Part shown: piece by piece, positions 10,850 to 19,743 of the stretch
Layout: each line of letters starts with the position of its first letter
How positions within the stretch are numbered: position 1 is the stretch's first letter
Source of the DNA: Streptomyces antibioticus
GTDB taxonomy: Bacteria; Actinomycetota; Actinomycetes; Streptomycetales; Streptomycetaceae
Reading direction: 5' to 3'
NCBI RefSeq assembly: GCF_001514065.1
Contig: NZ_KQ948425.1
Span: 686,519 to 750,518 of the forward strand
Length of the DNA stretch: 64,000 nucleotides
The notes under the pieces: model-generated
What the model saw: only the letters and a program-made list of their open reading frames with translations
The model's database searches: none
What the model was told of the DNA's origin: nothing
Translations under genes and position numbers: made by a program

Positions 10850-11241
10850 CCGGGGCACCTCCATACAAGATCCTTACGGAATGTGACCATATCCCACGCT
10901 TCCCTTGATGGGAACACTGTTTCGATCGGGAGGGTGGGTTCAGGACGGGAAGACGGCGCTGACCAGGTCGACGTGGGCGCCTGTGCCGCCTTGCCGTTGA
11001 TCGCGACATTTTGTTTCATCTGCGGCGGGACGGGCAGCTCACCCACGTCGAACTGGCCCGTCGGGTCGGTCTGGCTCCACCGCATGTACGGGGGTCCCTA
11101 CTATTTCATCCGGGTCGCCGTCGCCGGTAACGCCGCGTATGACGCCCTCCTCTCCCAGAGGCTCAGCGCTCTGCCCTGCGGTCCTGCGCCTGGAGTCCCA
11201 CCTGACCATGAAGAAGATCAAGGCGGAGAGCTGGGCCAGCG
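10850..11241. other. Upstream region of lexA with possible gene remnant
   Basis: This 392-bp gap holds the lexA promoter region with the SOS-type box at 10912-10923. On the minus strand around 10930-11085 a short frame (MRWSQTDPTGQFDVGELPVP at its start) looks protein-like but appears to change frame near 10975, where the alternative frame ends in VDLVSAVFPS. It may be the broken end of a lost gene. Nothing else is convincing. Confidence 0.4.
10912..10923. promoter_or_regulatory. Candidate SOS (LexA) box
   Basis: GAACACTGTTTC matches the actinobacterial/Gram-positive GAAC-N4-GTTC pattern with one mismatch (TTTC for GTTC). It sits 63 bp upstream of the chosen lexA start, as expected for autoregulation. 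Confidence 0.5.
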
Positions 11242-11934
11242 GTGGATCAACGTTGCATCGGCATCGGAGAGTTGACCGAGGTTCCGCGCGTCGCGGTCGT
11301 GGTCGACGTGGTGCGGGCCTTCACCGTCGCCGCCTGGGCCTTCGCGCGGTGCGGAGCGGATCGTCCTGGCCTCGTCGGAGGAGGAGGCCCTGGCGTTGAA
11401 GGAGAGCCGCCCGGGCTGGCCGGCGCTCAAGGACGGTCCACCGGCAGCGGGCTTCGACGCGGTGAACTCTCCGGGCCTGATCAAGTCGGCCGAACTTTCC
11501 GGACGCACGGTGGTGCAGAAGACGACCGCCGGCACCGTGGGCGCGCTGGCCGTCGCCGACGCGCCGCTGGTGCTGTGCGCGAGCTTCGTGGTGGCCGGGG
11601 CGACAGGGCGGTTGCTGCGGGCCGAGGGGCGTCGTCCGGTGACCTTCGTCGTCACCGGTGAGGAGGGCAGGGCCGACGAAGATCTTGCCTGCGCCGAGTA
11701 CATCGGCCGACTCATCGACGGGGACGCTGTCGAAGCAGCCCCGTTCCTCCGCAGGCCGCGGGCTTCCCGGGCCGCGGCCGATCTCGCCGACGGAGTGCGG
11801 CTCGGGTACCGGGGAGTTCATCGGGACGACGTTGAACTCTGCCTGGAAGTCGACCAGTTCTCCTTCGCCATGGTGGCACGACTGGAGAAGTCCCTTTGGT
11901 GCTACGGCCCGCCGGGGAGCGCGACGGCTGGTGA
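11242..11934 (+). pseudogene. 2-phosphosulfolactate phosphatase (ComB) family, frameshifted
   Basis: Stitching frames gives a ~231-residue ComB-like protein. The first part ([20 protein letters not shown]) is in one frame. From about 11350 the match continues one base shifted ([72 protein letters not shown]). Near 11895 a second shift is needed to reach a plausible end ([12 protein letters not shown], stop at 11934). ComB proteins are Mg-dependent phosphatases of sulfonate (coenzyme M) or related metabolism; the Streptomyces role is unclear. Two single-base shifts mean a dead gene or sequencing errors. Confidence 0.72.
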
Positions 11935-11960
11935 CTGGCCGTGGCCTTTCGGAGTGGATG

Positions 11961-13019
11961 TCAATCAGTGGGCTGACTCCCGCGTGGCCTCAGCGCCTCG
12001 ATCTCGGTCTTGAGGCGTTCCGCCTCGGGGCTGAGGTCGTCGGCCGCCGTGAGGATCCGGTGCGCGTCCGCGATGAGGGCGTTGTCACAGATGCCTCGGT
12101 CCAAACGGGCTGCGGCGTGAAGCTGACGCAAGTAGTCGTCCGCTGTGTCCAGTCCGGCGGCGAGCCCGGACGGAGCGTCGTAAGCGATCGGGCCGAGGAA
12201 GGCGACCGAACCGGCCGGGACGGGCGTCCTTGCGGGGCCTTCCGTCAGGGTGATGTCCAGGAGGTAGAGGCGCGGGCTCAAGGAAGGGGCGTCGCCGATC
12301 GTGAACAGGACGCGTTCCACCTCGCCCGCCGCGAGGTCGTAGTCCCCGTCGACCGTCACGGTCGCCGGGAGTTCCCGATCCGATCGCGGGGACAGGTCGA
12401 TGTCGTAGTCGGCGGTGATCTCCGTGGTGCCGCCGGTCTTGGGCAGGCAGGGCGGTGCGGCATCCGGCGGATCCAGGTTCCGCACCTCGCGCAGGATGAA
12501 CCGGAACTCGCCGATCGCCGCCTTCAGCTCGGCCGGGTTGCGGAGGGTGAGGGTGAGTCTCGTCGCGAGGACGGTGCCGGCGAGCGCTCGCGCGCCGTTG
12601 CGGAACTTCGCCGGGATCTTCTGGGGCGCCGGGAACTCCCGGGCGACGACCTCGACCCGGGCCGACTTCGACGGCGCCGCCGGGCTTGCGGCAGACGACT
12701 GCGGGGCGCCGCTCGCCGGGGCTTCCTCACCGGGCGCGAACGGGTTGGGCAGCCAGCCAAAGAACACCGTGACGAACGCCAGTACGGACGCCATCGCCAG
12801 CGCCGTCAGACTGGTGCGCCAGCCGTCGCCCGCAGTCCGGGTGCCATCGCCCGCGTTCCGGGAGCCGTCGCCGCTGCCCCGAGAGCCGTCGTCTCCGTTC
12901 CGAGAGCCGTAGCCTCCGATGCGGGAGTCGTCGCCCGCGTTCCGGGAGTCGTCTCCCCCGTTCCCGGCGCCACCGCCCCCAGAGCCATCCGACCCGCTCC
13001 CCCGCCCGTCCTCGCTCAT
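11961..13019 (-). CDS. membrane protein with repeat-rich cytoplasmic N-terminus
   Basis: This is a 352-residue protein I do not recognise. It has a Gly/Asp/Ser/Arg-rich N-terminal tract (about residues 18-66) built of 7-residue repeats, one transmembrane helix ([20 protein letters not shown]), a Pro/Ala/Ser linker, and a ~200-residue beta-rich outer domain. That domain contains [17 protein letters not shown] and ends in a helical segment. The single anchor suggests an extracytoplasmic sensor or stalk. The ATG at 13019 has GGGGGAG upstream; an in-frame earlier start lacks one. Only ~200 bp separate it from the divergent lipid-kinase gene. Confidence 0.75.
   Translation of the reverse strand: MSEDGRGSGSDGSGGGGAGNGGDDSRNAGDDSRIGGYGSRNGDDGSRGSGDGSRNAGDGTRTAGDGWRTSLTALAMASVLAFVTVFFGWLPNPFAPGEEAPASGAPQSSAASPAAPSKSARVEVVAREFPAPQKIPAKFRNGARALAGTVLATRLTLTLRNPAELKAAIGEFRFILREVRNLDPPDAAPPCLPKTGGTTEITADYDIDLSPRSDRELPATVTVDGDYDLAAGEVERVLFTIGDAPSLSPRLYLLDITLTEGPARTPVPAGSVAFLGPIAYDAPSGLAAGLDTADDYLRQLHAAARLDRGICDNALIADAHRILTAADDLSPEAERLKTEIEALRPRGSQPTD
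12820..12966. repeat. 21-bp tandem repeat, seven imperfect units, inside a coding region
   Basis: Seven in-frame 21-bp units of the type GAGCCGTCGCCCGCGTTCCGG encode the heptapeptide GDGSRNA with variations. Being a multiple of three, the array can change copy number without breaking the gene. Confidence 0.8.
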
Positions 13020-13216
13020 CCCGGCCACTCCCCCGTAAGGCACGTCCAAGGCCAGCCACGAGGGCCGGTCCGCGCTACCGCGCCGCCTTTCCATCGTGCC
13101 GTGCGGACCGCCCTGCCGACACCCGACCGTGCAAAGGACTGCGGTCCGGCGATCTTTGCGGGGACAATGGCAGGGACCACCCCACCCCTGGGACCTCGCG
13201 ACTCGCCCGGAGCGTC

Positions 13217-14590
13217 ATGAATACGGCCTCATCGACGAACCGAACGGAGCCGAACGGCTTCGACAGACGGGCGCGGGCGCTGGCCCGCCTCTCCCTGGTG
13301 TGTCTCGCGGGTGCCGTCGCGGCCGTGGCGGCCGGTGCCAGCAGCCAGCTGCTGATCCTGCTGGCGGGCCTGGGCGGGCTGGGGCTGGCCGGGGCGGGTC
13401 TGTGGTGGGCGCTGGCGCATCGCGGGCTGGCGCGGCTGTGCGGCGCACTGTTGGCCGTGTCCGCGCCGGTGGGTGTCCTGGTGCTGTATGCCGTCTCGGG
13501 TCTGTGGTTGTTCGCGGTCGCGGCGCTGGGAGGGTGGGCCGCGGCGTTGGCCTGCGCCCGGAGCGCGCTGCGCCGGCGCCGCAGACCGCACGGGATGCGT
13601 TCGCGTTCCGTACGGCCGCCCGAGCGGCCCGTGCTGATCATGAATCCGCGGTCGGGAGGCGGGAAGGTCGACCGGCACTCGCTGGTGGAGCGGGCCGAGG
13701 CGCTCGGCGCCCGGGTGATCCTGCTCGACCTCGACGCCCGGCCCGATCCGGCGGAGATCGCCCGGCAGGCCGTCGCCGAGGGCGCGGATCTGCTCGGCGT
13801 AGCCGGCGGCGACGGCACTCAGGCCCTCGTCGCCCAGGTGGCCGCGGCGCACGACGTGCCGTTCATGGTGCTGTCCGCCGGGACCCGCAACCACTTCGCC
13901 ATGGACCTGGGCCTGGACCGCGCCGACCCGGCGACGGGCCTGGAGGCCCTCACGGACGGCGTGGAGCTCCGCGTCGACCTCGGCGAGGTGGCCGGGCTGC
14001 CGTTCGTGAACACGGTCTCCTTCGGGGCGTACGCCGAGATCGTGCAGTCCCCCGACTACCGCGACGCCAAGGCCGTCACCGCGCTCGACCAGCTTCCGGA
14101 CCTGCTCGCCGGCGAGGGCGCCGCGAAGCTTCAGGCCCAGGCCGACGGCGACCGGCTGCCGGTGCCGCAGGCGCTCCTGGTGAGCAACAACCCGTACGTC
14201 CTCGCCGACCCGCTCGGCGCGGGGCGCCGGGCCCGGCTCGACACCGGCCGGCTGGGGGTGGTCGCCATACGGATCGAGGGTGCGGCCCAGGCCGCCGAGC
14301 TGGCGTTCCGCGGGGAACGGGCCAGTGGCATCACCTCGCTCACCGCACGTCGGGTGACCGTCGAGTCCGACGCGGACCTGATCGCGGTGGCCGTGGACGG
14401 CGAGGCGCTCACGCTGCCGCCGCCGGTGGTCGTCACCGTACGGCCCGGGGCGCTGCGGGTCCGGGTGCCCCGGCATCGGCCCGGTGCGCCCTACACGGCT
14501 CCGTCCGTGGACTGGCGGCGCATCGTCCGCCTCGCTCTCGACCGTCCCTCCCCCACCACCAGCACACCGCAGGAGCACAGCGATGCCTGA
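13217..14590 (+). CDS. diacylglycerol/sphingosine-type lipid kinase with N-terminal membrane segments
   Basis: This is a 457-residue protein. Residues 22-115 hold about four hydrophobic helices. From residue ~137 the DAGK catalytic domain runs: LIMNPRSGGGK, the nucleotide loop GVAGGDGTQALVAQVA, then TRNHFAMDLGLDR and the C-terminal beta sandwich. It probably phosphorylates a lipid or prenol at the membrane using ATP. The last 8 bp overlap the start of a PAP2 phosphatase, so kinase and phosphatase are coupled, which suggests they act on the same lipid pool. The fused membrane part is longer than in soluble YegS/DgkB-type enzymes. Confidence 0.88.
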   Translation: MNTASSTNRTEPNGFDRRARALARLSLVCLAGAVAAVAAGASSQLLILLAGLGGLGLAGAGLWWALAHRGLARLCGALLAVSAPVGVLVLYAVSGLWLFAVAALGGWAAALACARSALRRRRRPHGMRSRSVRPPERPVLIMNPRSGGGKVDRHSLVERAEALGARVILLDLDARPDPAEIARQAVAEGADLLGVAGGDGTQALVAQVAAAHDVPFMVLSAGTRNHFAMDLGLDRADPATGLEALTDGVELRVDLGEVAGLPFVNTVSFGAYAEIVQSPDYRDAKAVTALDQLPDLLAGEGAAKLQAQADGDRLPVPQALLVSNNPYVLADPLGAGRRARLDTGRLGVVAIRIEGAAQAAELAFRGERASGITSLTARRVTVESDADLIAVAVDGEALTLPPPVVVTVRPGALRVRVPRHRPGAPYTAPSVDWRRIVRLALDRPSPTTSTPQEHSDA

Positions 14591-15179
14591 CCGCCCGCAG
14601 CGTGACCAGAGCGCCTCCCGAGCGCTGTTGCGCGATCTCGCCGCCCTCGACCAAGCGCTGTACGAGGCCGTGACGGTCACCCACACACCGACCCTGGACC
14701 ACGCCTTGCGCCGGCTGTCCGCGGCGGCGGACCACTCCAAGATCTCGTTCGCGGTCGCCGGTCTCCTCGCCCTGTGCCCCGGACGGCCTCGCCGCGCGGC
14801 GGTCCTGGGTGTCGCGGCCATCGGTGTCGCCTCGACGACCGCGAACCTGCTGGGCAAGCGACTGGTGCGCCGGCCCCGCCCGCACCGCGCAGAGGACTCG
14901 CCCTTCCCCGACCGACATGTGTCCATGCCGAAGTCGGCGTCGTTCCCTTCGGGCCACACCGCGTCTGCCGTCGCCTTCGCCGCTGCCGTGGGCCCGGTCC
15001 TCCCCGTCGCCACGCTTCCGCTCGGGCTGCTCGCCTGCGCGGTGGGCTACTCCCGCATCCACACCGGCGTGCACTACCCGGGCGACGTCATCGCGGGCGC
15101 CGTGCTGGGCACCGGCGCGGCGGCCGCCGTCCTCGCCGCCGGCAACTGGGACGGCCCCCTCCGCACGCGTTGCCGCTGA
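14583..15179 (+). CDS. PAP2 superfamily lipid phosphatase
   Basis: This is a 198-residue integral membrane phosphatase. The three PAP2 signature blocks are present: KRLVRRPRP, then PSGHTASA (catalytic His), then SRIHTGVHYPGDVIAGA (second catalytic His). Hydrophobic helices flank them. Family members remove phosphate from phosphatidic acid or polyprenyl pyrophosphates on the outer membrane face. It overlaps the lipid kinase gene by 8 bp and ends 11 bp before a convergent MerR gene. Confidence 0.9.
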   Translation: MPDRPQRDQSASRALLRDLAALDQALYEAVTVTHTPTLDHALRRLSAAADHSKISFAVAGLLALCPGRPRRAAVLGVAAIGVASTTANLLGKRLVRRPRPHRAEDSPFPDRHVSMPKSASFPSGHTASAVAFAAAVGPVLPVATLPLGLLACAVGYSRIHTGVHYPGDVIAGAVLGTGAAAAVLAAGNWDGPLRTRCR

Positions 15180-15190
15180 TGCCTGCCGGG

Positions 15191-15625
15191 TCAGCGCGGC
15201 GGCCCAGGGGTCCGCTTCGGCGGTACGGCCACACCGCGCGTCGCCGCGGCCCTCAGGAGGCCGCGGAAGGTGGGGCATTCCATGTGGCTCGGGGCGGGGC
15301 AGGCGGCGGCGTGCCTCAAGGAGTCGCGCAGGACGGCCAGTTCCCGCATCCGCGCCTCCAGTTCCACCGCCTTGGCCACGAGCTTCTCCCGGTCGAGGTC
15401 GGGCCGCCCGTCCGGCGCGAACATGTGTCCGATCTCGTCGAGCGAGAACCCCGCGGTGCGCCCCAGCGCGATCAGCGCCAGGCGATCGAGCACGCCGGGG
15501 TCGTACTGCCGGCGCAGACCGTGCCTGCCGGAGGAGGTGATCAGCCCCTTCTCCTCGTAGTACCGCAGGGTGGAGGCGGGGACGCCCGCGCGTCGCGCCA
15601 CCTCGCCGATGTCCAGGACCGTCAT
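15191..15625 (-). CDS. MerR-family transcriptional regulator
   Basis: This is a 144-residue MerR protein: N-terminal winged HTH (LDIGEVARRAGVPASTLRYYE, then EKGLI), a central helix and a dimerisation coiled coil (LDREKLVAKAVELEARMREL). The C-terminus has two cysteines (AACPAPSHMECPTF), which could respond to a metal, redox change or thiol ligand; the CXC pattern of CueR/ZntR is absent. It diverges from a methyltransferase gene with a shared palindrome at 15636-15649, 10 bp upstream of its own start. Confidence 0.88.
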   Translation of the reverse strand: MTVLDIGEVARRAGVPASTLRYYEEKGLITSSGRHGLRRQYDPGVLDRLALIALGRTAGFSLDEIGHMFAPDGRPDLDREKLVAKAVELEARMRELAVLRDSLRHAAACPAPSHMECPTFRGLLRAAATRGVAVPPKRTPGPPR

Positions 15626-15635
15626 TTTCTTGACC

Positions 15636-15649
15636 TCAAGTCGACTTGA
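15636..15649. promoter_or_regulatory. MerR-type operator
   Basis: TCAAGTCGACTTGA is a perfect 14-bp palindrome, preceded by TTGACC (15630-15635), in the 109-bp divergent region of the MerR and methyltransferase genes. MerR proteins bind such dyads between -35 and -10 elements. Confidence 0.78.
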
Positions 15650-15734
15650 AGTAGCACGCTGTCATTCGAGCCCGCCGACGGCAAGAACCCGTCGACACCA
15701 CACGAGCAATGGCACGCAAGCACAGGAGACGCTC

Positions 15735-16580
15735 ATGGAGTTCAAGCAGTCGCCCGAGGACGACCAGGCGGCCCGCTGGGGCCGCGCCGGCCATGTCTGG
15801 GTCGAGAAGCAGGAGTTGCTGGACGCCCTGCTCAGGCCCCTGGAGGAGGTGCTCGTCGAGGGGCTGCCCACCGGCACTGGGGACCGGGTCCTCGATGTCG
15901 GCTGCGGCACCGGCAGCACCACGGTCGCCGTCGCCCGGCGGCTCGGCCCGGAAGGGCACTGCGTCGGCGTCGACCTCTCCGAGCCGATGATCGCCGCTGC
16001 CCGGGACCGCGCGGAACGGGCGGGCGTGGCGGCGTCGTTCGTGGTGGCCGACGCGGCGGACCATCCGTTCGAGCCCGCGAGCTTCGACACCGTCGTCTCA
16101 CGCCTCGGCGTGATGTTCTTCGACGACCCGGTCCACGCCTTCACCCGGATCCGGCGTGCGGCCAAGGACGGTGCCCCGCTGCGGTTCGTCGCCTGGCGCG
16201 GCGCCGCCGAGAACCCGTTCATGACGACCGCCGAACAGGCCGCCGCGCCGCTGCTTCCGCAGCTTCCGCCCCGACGCCCGGACGGGCCGGGCCAGTTCGC
16301 CTTCGCGGACCCGGACACCGTCCGCGGCATCCTGGCGAAGAGCGGGTGGGGAGAGGTCGTCATCCGGCCGGTCGAGCTGCCGTGCGTCCTGCCGACGAGC
16401 GAGTTGGTGGGCTACTTCACCAAGCTCGGCCCGCTCGGGATGGTCCTGCCCGACGTGGACGAGGAGACCCGGCAGCGTGTCGTCGAGACGGTCCGCGCCG
16501 CGTTCGAGCCGTTCGTGCAGGGCCCCGAGGTCCGTTTCACGGCGGCCTGTTGGCTGGTGGAGGCCCGGGCTGCGGCATAG
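15735..16580 (+). CDS. class I SAM-dependent methyltransferase (MerR-linked)
   Basis: This is a 281-residue protein. Motif I VLDVGCGTGSTTVAVARRLG is followed by GVDLSEPMIAAARDRA, VVADAADHPFEPASFDTVVS and a C-terminal substrate lid. It resembles UbiE/COQ5-like methyltransferases of unknown substrate. Because it shares an operator region with the MerR gene, it is the likely MerR target and may detoxify or modify the compound that regulator senses. The ATG has CAGGAGAC 5 nt upstream. Confidence 0.88.
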   Translation: MEFKQSPEDDQAARWGRAGHVWVEKQELLDALLRPLEEVLVEGLPTGTGDRVLDVGCGTGSTTVAVARRLGPEGHCVGVDLSEPMIAAARDRAERAGVAASFVVADAADHPFEPASFDTVVSRLGVMFFDDPVHAFTRIRRAAKDGAPLRFVAWRGAAENPFMTTAEQAAAPLLPQLPPRRPDGPGQFAFADPDTVRGILAKSGWGEVVIRPVELPCVLPTSELVGYFTKLGPLGMVLPDVDEETRQRVVETVRAAFEPFVQGPEVRFTAACWLVEARAAA

Positions 16581-16586
16581 CCGGGC

Positions 16587-17029
16587 TTGCGTGGCACGGC
16601 AACGTACGGCGATGTGACCGCGCTCGGCGGCCCGGTCGAGCCGACCGATGTCGTGGAGGTGGGCGCGGCCGATGTGCCCGAGATGCTCGACCTCCTCACG
16701 CGGACCGAACCGGGTCCGTTCTGGCCGCGCACCCACGCACCAGGTACGTATCTCGGCGTCCGCGACGGCGGCGGCTGGTGGCCGTGGCGGGCGAACGGCT
16801 CGGGCCGCCGGGCTGGACCGAGATCAGCGCGGGGTGCACCGCGCCCGGCGCACGTGGGCGCGGTCACTCCCGGCGTCCGATCGGGGCGCTCGCCGCTCTC
16901 ATCACCGCGCGCGGTGAGCGCCCTTTCCTGCACGTGGCCGAGAGCAACACCGGTGCGCGCCCGCTCCAGGAAGGGCTCGGCTTCGAGAGCCGGAAGCCGG
17001 TGACGTTCCGCGGGTTCCGTACGCCGTGA
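16587..17029 (+). pseudogene. GNAT acetyltransferase remnant, frameshifted and N-truncated
   Basis: The first frame encodes a stretch typical of GNAT enzymes (VGAADVPEMLDLLTRTEPGP, GTYLGVRDGGG). From about 16775 the family match shifts one base to another frame (LVAVAGERLGPPGWTEISA, then ALAALITARGERPFLHVAES, NTGAR, GLGFESRKPVTF). The N-terminal half expected in full-length relatives is missing and no good start exists. It lies 6 bp after the methyltransferase and 17 bp from the convergent PPDK gene. I read it as a dead gene unless both anomalies are assembly errors. Confidence 0.68.
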
Positions 17030-17046
17030 CGTGGCCCCAGGGGGCG

Positions 17047-19737
17047 TCACCTGCTGTCGCTGTTCCCGGTCCGGTCCGCCACGGCCGCCCGGCCCGCCTC
17101 CAGCCGGGCCGCGGGGATGCGGAACGGCGAGCAGGAGACGTAGTCCAGGCCGACCCGATGGAAGAAGTGGATCGAGTCCGGGTCGCCGCCGTGCTCGCCG
17201 CACACGCCCGTCTCCAGACGGGGGTTGGCGGTGCGGCCGGACTGCGCGGCCAGCTCGACCAGGCGGCCGACGCCCTCCTGGTCGATCGTCTCGAACGGCG
17301 ATGTCGGGAAGACACCCTTGTTCAGGTAGAGCGGGAAGAACGAGGCCTCGGCGTCGTCACGGGACAGGCCCCAGGTGGTCTGGGTGAGGTCGTTGGTCCC
17401 GAAGGAGAAGAAGTCGGCGGCCTCGGCGATGCGTCCGGCGGTGAGGGCGGCGCGCGGCAGTTCGATCATCGTGCCGATGGGCAGGTCGAGCGGGGTGCCG
17501 GTCTCCGCCGCGACCTCGGCGAGGACCCGCTCCGTCTCCGTGCGGGCCAGACGGAGTTCCTCGACTGTGGCGACGAGCGGGATCATGATCTCGGCACGCG
17601 GGTCGCCGCCCTCGCGCAGCCGCCGGATCACGGCCTCCGCCACGGCCCGCACCTGCATCGCCATCAGACCCGGCACGGCAAGGCCGAGGCGGACACCCCG
17701 CAGCCCCAGCATGGGGTTCTGCTCGTGCATGCGCTCGACGGCGTGCAGCAGGGCCCGGTCGTGCGGGTCGGGGTGCGCGCGGGAGGCGAGGCGGACGGCG
17801 AGTTCGGTGCGGTCGGGCAGGAACTCGTGCAGCGGCGGGTCGAGCAGCCGGATGGTCACGGGCAGGCCGTCCATCGCGTCGAGGATGCCGGTGAAGTCGG
17901 CGCGCTGGAGCGGCAGGAGCGCGGCGAGAGCCTGCTCCCTCGCCGCGTCGTCGCGGGCCAGGATCATCGCCTCGACCAGGCTGCGGCGTTCGCCGAGGAA
18001 CATGTGCTCGGTACGGCACAGGCCGATGCCCTGGGCGCCGAGAGCGCGGGCCCGGGCGGCGTCCCGCGGGGTGTCGGCGTTGGCCCGTACTTGGAGAGTG
18101 CGTACGGAGTCGGCGTGCGCGAGGGCGCCCAGCACGGCCCGCGTCAGGGCCCCGCTGCCGGTGCCGTTCTCCAGAGCGCGGCCGACCTCGGACGTGGTGA
18201 GCGGCAGCGCGCCCTGGTGGACGGTGCCCGCGGTGCCGTCGACGGAGACGATGTCTCCCTCGTGTACGACGAGACCCTCGACGGTGCTGAGCCGGCGGGC
18301 GACCGGGTCGACGGCCAGTCCGTCCGCGCCGCACACGCAGACCTTGCCCATGCCGCGGGCCACGACGGCCGCGTGGCTGGTCTTGCCGCCCCGGCTGGTC
18401 AGGACCGCCTCGGCGGCGATCATGCCGGGCAGGTCGTCGGGGGTGGTCTCGCGGCGGACCAGGACCGTCTTCTCGCCGGCGGCGGCCCGTCGTACGGCCT
18501 CGGCGGAGTCGAAGACCACGGCGCCGACCGCCGCACCCGGTGAGGCGGGCACGCCGTGGGCGATGGGCACGTCGGCCGCGGTGGTGGCGAAGCGGGGGAA
18601 CATCAGCCGGGTCAGTTCGGTGCCGTCGACGCGCATCAGGGCCTCGTCGGCGCTGATGGTGCCGTCCACGCGCAGGTCGTGGGCGATGCGGAAGGCGGCC
18701 TCGGCGGTGCGCTTGCCGACGCGGGTCTGCAGGATCCACAGCTTGCCGCGTTCGACGGTGAACTCGACGTCGCACAGGTCGCGGTAGTGGTCCTCCAACG
18801 TGCGCAGGTGGTCGCGGAGTTCGACGTAGGCGCGCGGGTCGATCGACTTCAGCGCGCTGAGCGGCAGGGCGTCGCGGACGCCGGCGACGACGTCCTCGCC
18901 CTGGGCGTCGGGGAGGTAGTCGCCGTAGATGCCGCTGCGGCCGGTGGCCGGGTCGCGGGTGAAGGTGACGCCGGTGCCGGAGTCGGCGCCGAGGTTGCCG
19001 AAGACCATCGCCTGGACGTTCACGGCGGTGCCGAGGTCCTCGGGGATGTGTTCGCGGCGGCGGTAGACGCGGGCGCGTGCGCCGTTCCAGGAGTCGAAGA
19101 CCGCGCGGATGGCGCGGGCAAGCTGGTCGGCGGGGTCCTGCGGGAAGTCCTCGCCGGTCTCGCGGCGGATGATGTCCTTGAACTCCTCGGTGATCGCGGC
19201 GAGTTCGCCGGTGTCGAGGTCGTGGTCGTCCGTCGTCCCGCGCCGGGCCTTGTGGGCGGCGATGGCATGCTCGAACAGCTCGCCGTCCACGCCCATCACG
19301 GTGTGACCGAACATCTGGATGAGCCTGCGGTAGGAGTCCCAGGCGAACCTCTCCTGCCCCGAGGCCTTGGCGAGCCCGGTGACGGACCGGTCGTTGAGGC
19401 CGATGTCCAGAATGGTCTCCATCATGCCGGGCATGGAGAAGCGGGCGCCCGAGCGGACGGACACCAGCAGGGGGTCGTCGGGGGCGCCGAGGGTCCGGCC
19501 CATCGCGCGCTCCAGGGCGGCGAGGGCGGTGGCGGCCTCGACGGCGAGCTCGGGCGGCTCCTCACCGGTGGCCAGGTAGACCTTGCAGGCCTCGGTGGTC
19601 ACGGTGAACCCGGGCGGGACGGGCAGCCCGAGCCGGGTCATCTCGGCGAGCCCGGCTCCCTTGCCGCCGAGCAGGCCGGCCAGGTCGCGGCTGCCCTCGG
19701 CGAATGCGTAGACGTACTTGACCGGCGCGTTCATCAT
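17047..19737 (-). CDS. ppdK: pyruvate, phosphate dikinase
   Basis: This 896-residue enzyme converts pyruvate, ATP and Pi into PEP, AMP and PPi, and the reverse reaction makes extra ATP from PEP and PPi. The N-terminal ATP-grasp begins with GGKGAGLAEMTRLGLPVPPGF. The swivelling phosphohistidine domain shows TSRGGKTSHAAVVARGMGKV (His455), and the C-terminal PEP/pyruvate TIM barrel has GVCGEHGGDP (Cys846). Length and His number match characterised bacterial PPDK. The paired ATGs at 19737/19734 leave the exact start open. It is cotranscribed with the upstream universal stress protein (6-bp gap), and a DosR-like box lies before that gene. The pairing suggests a role in energy saving during hypoxia. 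Confidence 0.95.
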   Translation of the reverse strand: MMNAPVKYVYAFAEGSRDLAGLLGGKGAGLAEMTRLGLPVPPGFTVTTEACKVYLATGEEPPELAVEAATALAALERAMGRTLGAPDDPLLVSVRSGARFSMPGMMETILDIGLNDRSVTGLAKASGQERFAWDSYRRLIQMFGHTVMGVDGELFEHAIAAHKARRGTTDDHDLDTGELAAITEEFKDIIRRETGEDFPQDPADQLARAIRAVFDSWNGARARVYRRREHIPEDLGTAVNVQAMVFGNLGADSGTGVTFTRDPATGRSGIYGDYLPDAQGEDVVAGVRDALPLSALKSIDPRAYVELRDHLRTLEDHYRDLCDVEFTVERGKLWILQTRVGKRTAEAAFRIAHDLRVDGTISADEALMRVDGTELTRLMFPRFATTAADVPIAHGVPASPGAAVGAVVFDSAEAVRRAAAGEKTVLVRRETTPDDLPGMIAAEAVLTSRGGKTSHAAVVARGMGKVCVCGADGLAVDPVARRLSTVEGLVVHEGDIVSVDGTAGTVHQGALPLTTSEVGRALENGTGSGALTRAVLGALAHADSVRTLQVRANADTPRDAARARALGAQGIGLCRTEHMFLGERRSLVEAMILARDDAAREQALAALLPLQRADFTGILDAMDGLPVTIRLLDPPLHEFLPDRTELAVRLASRAHPDPHDRALLHAVERMHEQNPMLGLRGVRLGLAVPGLMAMQVRAVAEAVIRRLREGGDPRAEIMIPLVATVEELRLARTETERVLAEVAAETGTPLDLPIGTMIELPRAALTAGRIAEAADFFSFGTNDLTQTTWGLSRDDAEASFFPLYLNKGVFPTSPFETIDQEGVGRLVELAAQSGRTANPRLETGVCGEHGGDPDSIHFFHRVGLDYVSCSPFRIPAARLEAGRAAVADRTGNSDSR

Positions 19738-19743
19738 GGCCTC

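Noticed and set aside
13217-15179. Lipid kinase/PAP2 pair as part of the dormancy island
   Set aside because: No DosR-like box or island-type neighbours; the island seems to begin at ppdK.
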